From contig NFUW01000001.1 in assembly GCA_002127285.1 (NCBI GenBank), positions 632,057 through 696,056 of the forward strand: a stretch of DNA of 64,000 nt, read 5' to 3'. Made by a program: the position numbers and the translations under genes. This DNA is from Chitinophagaceae bacterium IBVUCB1 (lineage in GTDB: Bacteria; Bacteroidota; Bacteroidia; Chitinophagales; Chitinophagaceae). How positions within the stretch are numbered: the first letter of the stretch is position 1; each line of letters opens with the position of its first letter. Positions 50,053 to 58,852 of this stretch are shown here, piece by piece. The notes under the pieces were generated by a model. The model saw nothing but the letters and a program-made list of their open reading frames with translations. It was not told the origin of the DNA and ran no database searches.

Positions 50053-51345
50053 ATGAAATATTTGCCAATTCCATCCAAAATCTTTACACAAAACAGGGAG
50101 CGTTTTATAAAAAAGATGAAACCCAACAGCATTGCCATCTTCCCCGGCAATCCTGTATTGCCTACCAATGGCGATGCCGTTTATACTTATCGCCCCAATG
50201 CCGATGTGATATGGCTATCGGGCGTGGTACAGGAAAAATCGATGGTAATCCTCTACCCCGATAACCCCGATAAAAACGCACGAGAGGTATTGGTATTGCT
50301 GCGCCCAAACGAGCATCTTGAAAAATGGGAAGGACATAAACTACGCAAAGACGAAGCGACTGCCATATCGGGTATCAAAAACGTGCAATGGCTGGATGGT
50401 GCAGATACCATGCTGCAGGTAATGATGCACCATGCCGAAAGCGTGTACCTGAATACCAACGAAAACGACAGGCTGGATACTTCTCTCTTCCGCCCCGACT
50501 TGTTGTTTGTACACCAGTTTATGAAGCGATACCCCGTGCACAAATACGAGCGCAGCGCACCCATCATCAAAGAACTACGTGCCATCAAAACAAAAGAAGA
50601 AATAGCCGTAACGCAACAGGCAGTAGATATCACACACAAAGCATTCAGCAGGGTGATGCAGTTTATACGCCCCGGCGTGTACGAGCATGAAATAGAAGCT
50701 GAGATAACACACGAGTTTCTGCGCAACCGCGCATCTCGCCATGCCTACGATTGCATCATCGCATCAGGAGACAGGGCGCGTGTACTGCACTATGTTGAAA
50801 ACAACAGTGAGTGTAAAGACGGCGAACTGATACTGATGGACTTTGGCGCAGAGTATGGTAATTATTGTGCCGACCTGACGCGCACCATACCCGTAAACGG
50901 CAAGTTTACCAAAAGGCAGAAAGAAGTATATAATGCGGTACTGGATGTACACAACTTTGCCAAGAAGATTTTGAAACCCGGCATCTCGATAGTGGACTAT
51001 ACAGCCAAAGTATGCGCCGAAATGGAAAAGCAATTACTCAAAATAGGGCTAATAACAAAGACAGACATCAAAAACCAAGACCCTGACAACCCTGCTTACC
51101 GCAAGTATTTTTATCATGGCGTTACACACCATTTGGGTATAGACGTACACGATGTTGGTACACGCGTGCTGCCTGTAAAAGAGGGTATGCTCTTTACTAT
51201 AGAACCCGGTATATATATTGAAGAAGAGCAAATGGGCATACGCATAGAAAACAATGTATGGCTCACCAAAACAGGCAGTATAGACTTATTTAAAAACATA
51301 CCCATAACGGTAGAAGAAATAGAAGCCGCAATGAAGCGGAAATAG
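50053..51345 (+). CDS. pepP: Xaa-Pro aminopeptidase (M24B)
   Basis: The 430-residue enzyme removes N-terminal residues before proline. The creatinase-like N-domain covers about 1-165. The pita-bread catalytic domain has the metal ligands in DFGAEYGNYCADLTR (two Asp), HGVTHHLGIDVHD (His), FTIEPGIYI (Glu) and GIRIENNVWL (Glu). Cytoplasmic, cofactor two Mn2+ or similar. It stands alone; the 228 bp upstream is AT-rich. Confidence 0.95.
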   Translation: MKYLPIPSKIFTQNRERFIKKMKPNSIAIFPGNPVLPTNGDAVYTYRPNADVIWLSGVVQEKSMVILYPDNPDKNAREVLVLLRPNEHLEKWEGHKLRKDEATAISGIKNVQWLDGADTMLQVMMHHAESVYLNTNENDRLDTSLFRPDLLFVHQFMKRYPVHKYERSAPIIKELRAIKTKEEIAVTQQAVDITHKAFSRVMQFIRPGVYEHEIEAEITHEFLRNRASRHAYDCIIASGDRARVLHYVENNSECKDGELILMDFGAEYGNYCADLTRTIPVNGKFTKRQKEVYNAVLDVHNFAKKILKPGISIVDYTAKVCAEMEKQLLKIGLITKTDIKNQDPDNPAYRKYFYHGVTHHLGIDVHDVGTRVLPVKEGMLFTIEPGIYIEEEQMGIRIENNVWLTKTGSIDLFKNIPITVEEIEAAMKRK

Positions 51346-51527
51346 AGCATCCGACGCAATCTGTTTCTCTATGCAGTTTGTTATAACTATGCTCATAAGC
51401 TAAGTAATTTTTATGACTTCTGTCTTGCAGATTGCTTTGTGTCTATGCGTTTAAAAAATTATGTTTGCTTTTAAAGATTTGCAGCTGTTACATTCATATA
51501 AAACCATTAACTCGTAAAAAATAAAAA

Positions 51528-52382
51528 ATGTATAGTAAACTGACGCTATTAACCACCTTTGTACTATTTGCATATGCTAATCTCTATGCTCAAAACAAAG
51601 TCAAAAAAGCATCTGAAAACAACTATGGATATATCCGCATGGGGGCGGGTTATAACATGCCTGTTTCAGGGCAAAGTACAGGATACTCAGACGTACCATA
51701 CAGCGGCACAATAACCTATGGTCTTAGCGGGCCATTAGCTTTTAATGTACAGAGAGCTTCTTTCACTGCGGGTACCGTTGGCAATATAGCAGTGGGCGCA
51801 GTTTTCAAAAAAAATATAGGTTTCGAGGTAAATACCATTTTCAACATAAGCGGAACAAAATATACCGGCAATCTGGAAAGAAACGGCAATGGATATACTT
51901 CTAAAGAACGTTACCATTACAAGAAAAATAACAACCTTTTTATTAACCCTAATATTATTCTTGAAACTGGCAATAACGTCAAAGCCTATCTCAGAACAGG
52001 TGTAGTGTTGCCGGTGTTAAGCAGAATGGAAAATGATTTTTATTACGACGAGATTGATAGTGGTATCCAGAGAATAATATATGGTTCAGAAAAAATAAGG
52101 CATAGTTTCAATATAGGCTTTGCAGGTGCTGCCGGATTAAAAATAAAACTCACAAAAGAGGTAATGTTTTTATTAGAGGCAAATTATACTTCATTATCAT
52201 TAAACACTAAATCTGTAGAATTAACCAGTTTGTTTTATAACAATCGGAATGTTTTTTCATATGTCTCAAATACTTCGCAGAGATACAGCTCAAACAGCAA
52301 AAATTCCGGCAACTCATACCCTGCTGCTACACATCCTTACAGTTCGGTAGGGCTTCATGTAGGATTAGAATTCTCATTCTGA
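51528..52382 (+). CDS. outer-membrane beta-barrel protein, hypothetical
   Basis: The 284-residue protein has a signal peptide (MYSKLTLLTTFVLFAYANLYAQ) and amphipathic strands typical of an 8-12 stranded barrel (YGYIRMGAGYNMPV, GFEVNTIFNISG, AYLRTGVVLPVLSR, VMFLLEANYTSLSL), ending VGLHVGLEFSF with terminal Phe. The A+T content is high relative to the neighbours. It is followed by a palindrome mosaic. Function unknown. Confidence 0.8.
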   Translation: MYSKLTLLTTFVLFAYANLYAQNKVKKASENNYGYIRMGAGYNMPVSGQSTGYSDVPYSGTITYGLSGPLAFNVQRASFTAGTVGNIAVGAVFKKNIGFEVNTIFNISGTKYTGNLERNGNGYTSKERYHYKKNNNLFINPNIILETGNNVKAYLRTGVVLPVLSRMENDFYYDEIDSGIQRIIYGSEKIRHSFNIGFAGAAGLKIKLTKEVMFLLEANYTSLSLNTKSVELTSLFYNNRNVFSYVSNTSQRYSSNSKNSGNSYPAATHPYSSVGLHVGLEFSF

Positions 52383-52888
52383 TGCTGCATTATACTTAGC
52401 GCTACACTTGTATTTTCATCTTTACTGATTGCATGTGAAGAACAACTGCAATGACGAAAAATTCCTCCTTTGAAGGAGGTGTCCCACAGGGACGAAGGAT
52501 GTACAATCGTGCCGTGCTGCTTTATACAGGTTCACATCCCTCTGATGCTGCTATACGAAGCATAGTCTCCCTTGTAAGGGAGAATTTTCTTACCTCCAGT
52601 TAAGCGTCTTCGCTTGAAGATGTGCTGCTCCGTAGGAGCAATAGCTTTGTAGCAATACAGTATTACAAATAATACATTGTCCCATCAGGACAAAACATTC
52701 TGGCTTGTGCTGTACCGCGCCCTACGGGGCGGTGTGGTTGGTTGTGCATGGTGGCTACAAAGCTTGCACCCCTACGGGGTATATGCGGTTTGCAATAGGT
52801 ATAATAGTATGTTGTTCATGATGTACTACTAGGCATCTTGAACATGTTGTATAAAGCTGTTCTCTGAACAGAATTTTAAATCCTTGAG
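52383..52888. repeat. mosaic of short palindromes (REP/MITE-like)
   Basis: This 500-bp gap has no gene. It is packed with short hairpins: CCTCCTT/AAGGAGG (52464-52479), GTCCC/GGGAC (52481-52493), TCTCCCTT/AAGGGAGA (52566-52583), TGCTCC/GGAGCA (52626-52640), GTCC/GGAC (52679-52691), ACCGCGCCC/GGGGCGGT (52714-52733) and ACCCC/GGGGT (52768-52780). AGCTTTGTAGC at 52643-52653 has its exact inverse GCTACAAAGCT at 52754-52764, enclosing the centre. Many loops read GTA or TAC. Such units resemble dispersed Bacteroidota repeats. CTGTTC-TCT-GAACAG near 52858-52872 may end the next minus-strand gene. Confidence 0.7.
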
Positions 52889-53194
52889 TTATCCAAATAT
52901 CATGGTAACAACGGCAGTTAAATTCCTATCATAGCTACCCATCTCAAAAATCACTCTACATTTTTCACCTTTTGAATATAATTGTACACTTTTAGTATAA
53001 AAAATCGCATGACCTGCTATCATACCTAATTCTTCATTGTATTCAGTAATCCAAGCAGAAACAACTTGAGTACCAGTAGGCAATCCTGTGATATTTAGAA
53101 TATTTGTACCAGGTTTAGCAGTAAATTTTAAAACTGCTGTGTTCAGTTGTCTTACAACGCTTTTTATTTCTGTTACTTCAATTATGTTATCCAT
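52889..53194 (-). CDS. hypothetical beta-rich protein
   Basis: The 101-residue protein has no signal peptide. It shows LNTAVLKFTAKPGTNILNITGL, TQVVSAWITEYNEELGMIAGHAIFYT and KCRVIFEMGSYDRNLTAVVTM, consistent with a small beta-sandwich. I do not recognise a family. The codon use is A+T-rich and it lies in a gene-poor, repeat-rich stretch. Confidence 0.5.
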   Translation of the reverse strand: MDNIIEVTEIKSVVRQLNTAVLKFTAKPGTNILNITGLPTGTQVVSAWITEYNEELGMIAGHAIFYTKSVQLYSKGEKCRVIFEMGSYDRNLTAVVTMIFG

Positions 53195-53302
53195 AGTATT
53201 TTATATTAGCATACTAAAAATAGTAACCATTAAAAAAAATCTTTATAAATTTTTTCATTCTGTCAGGAGTTAACTACCTACAGTAATATTCCTAAAAGCG
53301 AA

Positions 53303-53326
53303 CTGTCAGGAACTAATTCCTGACAG
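53303..53326. repeat. 10-bp perfect hairpin
   Basis: CTGTCAGGAA (53303-53312), CTAA, TTCCTGACAG (53317-53326). A half copy (CTGTCAGGAGTTAACT) is 43 bp upstream. It may terminate the small membrane protein gene, without a T-run. Confidence 0.55.
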
Positions 53327-53340
53327 CACAATAATAATTA

Positions 53341-53589
53341 CTATTTTCTTTTACCAATCAAGCCAAAAAAAATAAGCAAAATAAAAAATGCAATAAAAAA
53401 AGTGAGGACAATGAAATAAATTTTTATGAATAACACCAATACTTCGAAACTATTTTCTGCTATAAGGCCATTGGTATATGCACGAATACAGTAGATAATA
53501 CTTATAAAAGCACATGCTAAAAAAAGTTGTATTAATGACTTTCTTTCTTCAAGTAGCCCATATTTAATTGATTTTAATAATCTTTTCAA
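53341..53589 (-). CDS. small two-helix membrane protein
   Basis: The 82-residue protein has a basic N-terminus and two hydrophobic helices (about 20-38 and 50-76), ending GLIGKRK. The start codon would be TTG 53589, with no ATG available; this lowers confidence. Function unknown. Confidence 0.45.
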   Translation of the reverse strand: MKRLLKSIKYGLLEERKSLIQLFLACAFISIIYCIRAYTNGLIAENSFEVLVLFIKIYFIVLTFFIAFFILLIFFGLIGKRK

Positions 53590-53672
53590 AGGATACTATT
53601 ATTTGTTTCGCACCTTGAACCCCATAAAGTCTCTTTTCACTAACGTTAGCACTATTCACCAACAGCTAAAAG

Positions 53673-55073
53673 TTAAGACACTTTCGCGCCCTCTACTATC
53701 GGTACACCTTTTACGTCTTTTATCTTGCCAAAGCCGCCCAGTACATTGCGCAGGTTGTGGTAGCCCTGCCTTTTCAGCAGCGATGCAGCTATTACAGAAC
53801 GGTAGCCGCCCGCGCAGTGTACATACAAGTTATTGTCAGTATCTATCATCGCCACGTTCATCGGGTCTGTCAGCGTATCGAGCGGTGCATTGTGCGCGCC
53901 TTTTACGTGCGCGGTATCAAACTCCGGTGGCTTGCGCACATCTATCACTTCCAGTTTGCTATCGTGCGGCATATCCATCGCCAGTTCTTCGGGCTCTATG
54001 TCTATCACCATGTCTATGTGTTCGCCTGCTGCCTTCCATGCTTCAAAGCCGCCCTGCAGGTAGCCCTGCACATTGTCTATACCCACGCGCGACAGGCGGA
54101 TGGCACTCTCTTTTTCTTTACCTGCTTCCGTTACCAATACCAATGGCTGGTCGAAGGGTAAAAGGCTGCCTGCCCACTCTGCAAAACGCCCTTCCAGCCC
54201 TATGCTGATGGCATCGGGTATAAACCCTTGTGTAAAGGTGGTAGCAGGGCGCGTATCCAATATCCACGCACCGTCTTTTGTTTTTTGTTTAAAGTCTGCG
54301 ACAGACAATGCCGTCATGGCGGTATCCATTACAGCATCCAGACTATCGTAGCCTTCTTTGTTTATCCGCGCGTTGATGGGGAAGTAAGCAGGCGGTGTAC
54401 TCAATCCGTCCGTTACTACTTTTACAAATTCTTCCTTGCTCATATCCTGCAAGGCATAGTTATTATCCAGCTGCTCGCCGATGGTACTGAAAGTTTGCGG
54501 CCCCAGATTTTTGCCGCAAGAGCTGCCCGGCCCGTGTGCAGGATATACAATCACATCTTCGTTTAGTGTTTTGATTTTGTTTTGCAGCGAGTCGTACATA
54601 AAGCCTGCCAGTTCTTCTTTACTCAGGTTGCCGCTGAACAAATCGGGGCGGCCTACATCACCAACAAACAGCGTGTCGCCCGTAAAGACGCAATACTGCT
54701 GGCCCGCTTCGTTGTGCAGCAGGTAGCAGGTACTTTCTAATGTATGCCCGGGCGTGTGCAGCACTTTCAGCTTCAGCTTACCAATAGTAAACTCCTCGCC
54801 ATCCGTTGCTTTATGAAAATCAAACTTCGCATTTGTCTGCGGGCCATATACAATCGGCGCGCCTGTTTTTTTAGATAGCTCCAAGTGCCCGCTCACAAAG
54901 TCGGCATGAAAATGCGTTTCAAAAATGTATTTGATTTTTACACCCAGCGCGTTCGCTTTCTCTATATATACATCCACATCGCGCAGCGGGTCCACTATCG
55001 CTGCTTCGCCATCGCTGGCTATAAAATAGGCAGCCTCGCTAAGGCAACCCGTGTATAATTGTTCTACTATCAT
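53673..55073 (-). CDS. MBL-fold hydrolase with two rhodanese domains
   Basis: The 466-residue protein has an ETHE1-like metallo-beta-lactamase domain (1-~245; ETHFHADFVSGHLEL, TPGHTLESTCYLL, FTGDTLFVGDVGRPDLF) and two rhodanese domains. The first (about 255-350) reads LVTEAGKEKESA where the catalytic loop is expected and lacks its cysteine; the second (about 365-460) has YVHCAGGYRSVIA with the active cysteine. Such proteins are persulfide dioxygenases or sulfur-transfer enzymes in sulfide detoxification. It follows the metallopeptidase gene on the same strand. Confidence 0.92.
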   Translation of the reverse strand: MIVEQLYTGCLSEAAYFIASDGEAAIVDPLRDVDVYIEKANALGVKIKYIFETHFHADFVSGHLELSKKTGAPIVYGPQTNAKFDFHKATDGEEFTIGKLKLKVLHTPGHTLESTCYLLHNEAGQQYCVFTGDTLFVGDVGRPDLFSGNLSKEELAGFMYDSLQNKIKTLNEDVIVYPAHGPGSSCGKNLGPQTFSTIGEQLDNNYALQDMSKEEFVKVVTDGLSTPPAYFPINARINKEGYDSLDAVMDTAMTALSVADFKQKTKDGAWILDTRPATTFTQGFIPDAISIGLEGRFAEWAGSLLPFDQPLVLVTEAGKEKESAIRLSRVGIDNVQGYLQGGFEAWKAAGEHIDMVIDIEPEELAMDMPHDSKLEVIDVRKPPEFDTAHVKGAHNAPLDTLTDPMNVAMIDTDNNLYVHCAGGYRSVIAASLLKRQGYHNLRNVLGGFGKIKDVKGVPIVEGAKVS

Positions 55074-55106
55074 GTTTGCGTATTACAGTCTTACAAGATA
55101 CGGTTA

Positions 55107-55799
55107 TTAATCGTCCCTGCGGTTTAAGAAAATCAGGATAAAATATATGAGGTTGGCTACCGATGCTACTGCCGCTACCACATAGGTACGGGCAGCCCAT
55201 TTCAGCGCATCGCTCGCCTGGTCGTGCTCGCTGCGGGTAGTTACGTTGGTGCTTTCCAGCCACTTCAATGCGCGTGCACTGGCATCGTATTCTACAGGCA
55301 GTGTTATTACCGAAAACAGCGTAGATACCGCAAACAAAGCTATACCTATCAGCAGGATGGTTTGGTTGCCACCGCCAATGCCCATAAAGCCCACACCTGC
55401 AGCTATCACCCATTGCGATAGCGTAGTGCTTATCTGCACCATCGGCACCAGCTTGCTGCGCAGTTGCAGCATACTGTATGCGGTAGCATGCTGCACCGCG
55501 TGGCCACATTCGTGCGCCGCTACTGCCGCCGCGGCTATGCTGCGCCCTGCATATACATCGGGGCTCAGGTTCACGGTCTTATCGGCAGGGTTGTAGTGGT
55601 CTGACAGGAAGCCGGGGGTAGATATTACCTGCACATCGTAGATGCCGTTTTCCTGCAGCATACGTTCCGCCACTTCTTTACCACTCATGCCATTCTCCAG
55701 CGGCACTTCCGAATACTCCTTAAACTTACTCTTCAACCTGTTGCTCACTATCATGCCTACTACAAACATGATACCTGCAATTAAATAATATCCTAACAT
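55107..55799 (-). CDS. neutral zinc metallopeptidase (YugP/DUF2 family)
   Basis: The 230-residue membrane protein begins with a helix and carries HECGH (96-100) in AVAAHECGHAVQHATAYSML, the zinc motif of this family. Three more helices follow. The family member YugP has no clear substrate. It lies 33 bp upstream of the MBL-rhodanese gene on the same strand. Confidence 0.93.
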   Translation of the reverse strand: MLGYYLIAGIMFVVGMIVSNRLKSKFKEYSEVPLENGMSGKEVAERMLQENGIYDVQVISTPGFLSDHYNPADKTVNLSPDVYAGRSIAAAAVAAHECGHAVQHATAYSMLQLRSKLVPMVQISTTLSQWVIAAGVGFMGIGGGNQTILLIGIALFAVSTLFSVITLPVEYDASARALKWLESTNVTTRSEHDQASDALKWAARTYVVAAVASVANLIYFILIFLNRRDD

Positions 55800-55938
55800 A
55801 CTAGCTCTGATTAAAATGATTACTATGATAATGTTTGTATCAAATAACTTACCATTTCAGCACTTCGGCAATTTTGACATGTAAAATTAGGCTTTTATCT
55901 GTCAAATGGGCTTTGGCGCTATCTATATCGCTATAGAC

Positions 55939-55970
55939 ATAAATCGCAGGGCTAATGCCCTGCGATTTAT
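55939..55970 (-). terminator. TonB receptor terminator
   Basis: ATAAATCGCAGGGC (55939-55952), TAAT, GCCCTGCGATTTAT (55957-55970): perfect 14-bp stem about 20 bp after the receptor stop codon. Confidence 0.8.
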
Positions 55971-55990
55971 GATGCCTGTATAAGAAATTG

Positions 55991-58204
55991 TTAAAACCTG
56001 AGTGTAAGGCTTGTAAGGAAATTGATGCCTGCTTGCGGAAAGAAGCGGTTATCTACCACGTTCTGTCCACCTGTTTGATAGACATACCATACATAGCCGT
56101 TGCTTGCATACCTGCGGTCGAAGATATTGTTGACTGCAATGGTAGCCAGCACTTCTTTAAATGGCTTCATCTTAATGCCGTATCGCAATCGTACATCACA
56201 GAGATTGTATGCCTGTAAACTGCGCTTCTCATCACCCGAATTATCGAGGTATTGTTTGCCCACGTGCTTGCCCAGTATATCCAGTTCCAGTGTCTGGTCG
56301 TGCTTCATATACCTGAATGGCGATAGCGTGATGCCACCACCCGCGATGGTTGCAGGCGAAAACGCAATGGGTGTATTATTGTGTACCACTGCTACCTGTG
56401 CAAAGTTGGGGTCGTCCCAATTATCTATGTACTCGGTATATTGTTTGATGCGGTTGTCGCTCAATGTAAGATTGGCATTTAGCTTCAGCCAATAGCTGGC
56501 AATGTATGCTCCCTGCAATTCTATACCCATACGGTAGCTTTCGGGTACATTGGTGCGGCTATATGCACCTACATCGTTTATCTGTCCTGTAAACACAAGC
56601 TGGTCGCGGTACATCATGTAGTAAAAATTGGCTGCTGCACTCCATTTCCTTTTATTGATTTCGTAGCCTGCTTCTACATCATACAATCGCTCAGCAACGG
56701 GTTGTTTCAGTGGAGATGCTTCAAAATCATCTCTGTTTGGTTCTTTGTTGGCAACGGCAACAGATGCGTAGAGCTTTTGTTGCTGGATTGTTGTTTTGCG
56801 CAGCAAATACGTAACACCTGCTTTGGGGTTGAAGAAGCTGAAATCTGCATTAGGTCGCAAAGTAGGGTTTCTGCGGAAGCCATTGATGGTGTAGGCTACA
56901 TTGCGGTACTGCATATCGCCAAAGAGTATCCATTTTTCACCAACAGTTTGCTGTGCTTTTACATACAGGTTCATGTCGTTCTTTTGCGCATCCAGCATAT
57001 ACCAACGGTAGTTATCAGCTACGTTCAGTTGCGCCCATGTTATATATCCGTAATGGTCTCCCAAGTATTGTGTCCATCCACCACCAAATGATATTTGGGT
57101 TTGCTTCTTCTCGTACATCAGCGAGAAAACAGAGCCGTAATAATAATTGTCTAACCACAACTGGCGTATCAGGTCAGTACTGGTTACTGTGTCATTACCC
57201 GATGGCGATATATAATCTTTCAAGCCATAGCTGCTAAACGATTCACCTGCTTTGTATTCCTCATAATACCCTCGCCCGCGTGTCATAAACAATGCCATGT
57301 GGCCAGTGAGGTATTTGCCAAACTTATGGTCTGCAAAAAACTGGTAGTAGTCTTGTTGATAGTTATCGGTTTGGTTGTTGTAAAAACTGCCATCAGTCTT
57401 TCTTCCCAGTTCATTAAATGTACGGTTCGTCTTTAGAGAATCTTGTGGCACACCGTTCCATGCCTGCCCTGTTTTTTCCTTACCCGTCATCAGCATAAAG
57501 CGCAGCGATGTGCGTTTACTCAGCTTCCATCCGCCTATCAGTTGTATGGCTTCCAAGTCGCTGGCAGAGCGGTCTATAAACCCGTCAGACGAAATCTTTG
57601 ATAACCTTGCATCAAACTGAAAGCCGTTTTTCATCATGCCTGTACCGCCTTTTACGGTATGCTTCCATGTATTGAAAGAGCCATAACTGTTACTGATTTC
57701 AGCACCCGCTCTGTCCATCTGCATCATATTGCTGATGCTCATCGTAGCACCAAATGCGCCTGCACCGTTGGTAGATGTACCCACACCGCGCTGCAACTGT
57801 ATAGAGCCTGTTGACGAGGCAAGGTCCGGAAAGTTGACAAAGAATGTACCCTGCGACTCTGCATCGTTTACGGGTATGCCATTCAGCGTTACGTTCATAC
57901 GCACACCGTCTGTACCACGCACCCGCACACCCGTGTAGCCTATACCTGTACCCGCATCGCTGGTAACTACGGCCGATGGTGTGTATTGCAACAGGTAGGG
58001 CAGGTCTTGCCCCAGATTGGCTTTCTCAATGTCTTTGGCATTGACCTCTGTAGTAACGAAAGGAGCGAGGCTGCCCGCCCGCAGCGAGCGTACCTCTACG
58101 GGTTGCAATGCTTTTTGCGCTTTGGTTGTGTCTTCCTGCGCTGTGGCTTGTGCGGCTGCTATGAGTGCAGCCATTGTAGCGATTAGTTTGTTGAAATGCT
58201 GCAT
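55991..58204 (-). CDS. TonB-dependent receptor under TPP control, putative thiamine transporter
   Basis: The 737-residue protein has a signal peptide, a possible TonB box near LQPVEVRS, a plug domain (about 40-160; DLPYLLQYTPSAVVTSDAG, VRVRGTDGVRMNVTLNGIPVND, STGSIQLQRGVGTSTNGAGAFG) and a C-terminal barrel ending INFLTSLTLRF with terminal Phe. A TPP riboswitch with its own promoter lies upstream, so it most likely imports thiamine or a precursor over the outer membrane when TPP is low. Such riboswitch-linked receptors are known in Bacteroidota. No inner-membrane partner (pnuT) is adjacent. Confidence 0.93.
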   Translation of the reverse strand: MQHFNKLIATMAALIAAAQATAQEDTTKAQKALQPVEVRSLRAGSLAPFVTTEVNAKDIEKANLGQDLPYLLQYTPSAVVTSDAGTGIGYTGVRVRGTDGVRMNVTLNGIPVNDAESQGTFFVNFPDLASSTGSIQLQRGVGTSTNGAGAFGATMSISNMMQMDRAGAEISNSYGSFNTWKHTVKGGTGMMKNGFQFDARLSKISSDGFIDRSASDLEAIQLIGGWKLSKRTSLRFMLMTGKEKTGQAWNGVPQDSLKTNRTFNELGRKTDGSFYNNQTDNYQQDYYQFFADHKFGKYLTGHMALFMTRGRGYYEEYKAGESFSSYGLKDYISPSGNDTVTSTDLIRQLWLDNYYYGSVFSLMYEKKQTQISFGGGWTQYLGDHYGYITWAQLNVADNYRWYMLDAQKNDMNLYVKAQQTVGEKWILFGDMQYRNVAYTINGFRRNPTLRPNADFSFFNPKAGVTYLLRKTTIQQQKLYASVAVANKEPNRDDFEASPLKQPVAERLYDVEAGYEINKRKWSAAANFYYMMYRDQLVFTGQINDVGAYSRTNVPESYRMGIELQGAYIASYWLKLNANLTLSDNRIKQYTEYIDNWDDPNFAQVAVVHNNTPIAFSPATIAGGGITLSPFRYMKHDQTLELDILGKHVGKQYLDNSGDEKRSLQAYNLCDVRLRYGIKMKPFKEVLATIAVNNIFDRRYASNGYVWYVYQTGGQNVVDNRFFPQAGINFLTSLTLRF

Positions 58205-58349
58205 GGCATCATCTGTTTAATTGTTTACAAATGAAGGGGTACCATGCTAATGTCTTTATTTCGCAGCACCCATCTGCAACATACACGCACGGCCGTAACG
58301 CATATTGATAAGCAGACGGCTTGCAACAAAATATGGTAGCTGAATTTGC

Positions 58350-58428
58350 TATTCCCTAACCGGCATTACCCTGTCGAGGTTCAGCGGGTATAATCTCAGC
58401 CCTTGTATTAAGGCACCCCGTGTTGTGT
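58350..58428 (-). ncRNA. TPP riboswitch
   Basis: On the minus strand the conserved THI elements occur in order: ACGGGGTGCC, GGGCTGAGATTATACCC, CCGCTGAACC, and CAGGGTAATGCCGGTTAGGGAAT. This is the thiamine pyrophosphate aptamer (THI box). It lies about 145 nt before the receptor ATG, leaving room for an expression platform. The GCTGAGA and GGGTAATGCCGG segments make the TPP pocket. Confidence 0.93.
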
Positions 58429-58442
58429 TCATCACAACGATG

Positions 58443-58450
58443 CAAAGGTA
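58443..58450 (-). promoter_or_regulatory. -7 box (TACCTTTG) of the TPP-regulated transcript
   Basis: The minus strand reads TACCTTTG 17 nt before the aptamer. Confidence 0.7.
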
Positions 58451-58852
58451 TTATATAATTCACCAATTATGCAAGGGGCAGCTTATTTGTTGCGTTTACA
58501 ACAAAACCGTGTTTTTCTAAACGATTGATTTGCAACTGTATAACTTCCAAATTGTTGCGTTTTGTTGCGTTTTTGAAAGATGTGACTGAATTGCAACAAA
58601 CGGGCAATATTGCTTTTCAAAGAACTGATTTACAATAGCAAATATACATTATTAATTACTAATAAACAAGTAATAATTTTTCACTACAAAGGCGCGTAGT
58701 TGGGTATTGGCTGATTGGAATAAACTACTGAAACAAGAAAAAGGCATTGGCGTCAGAGGCAAGACGCATGGTTTAATTGTATATGCATTATATAGAATAG
58801 TGATTGTGTAAAAGGAATAACGTAAATTAGTGAATTACAATACTTCATAAAT
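58451..58852. other. intergenic region with three TGTTGCGTTT repeats
   Basis: TGTTGCGTTT occurs at 58488-58497, 58553-58562 and 58563-58572; the last two begin 10 bp apart. Related TGTTTCGTTTTG copies are at 181-290 (complement). The repeats lie between the TPP-regulated promoter and the T9SS gene at 58853. The rest of the region is AT-rich and shows no gene. Confidence 0.55.

Noticed and set aside
52440-52800. Possible CRISPR array
   Set aside because: The hairpins differ in sequence and spacing; there is no constant repeat with unique spacers and no cas gene.
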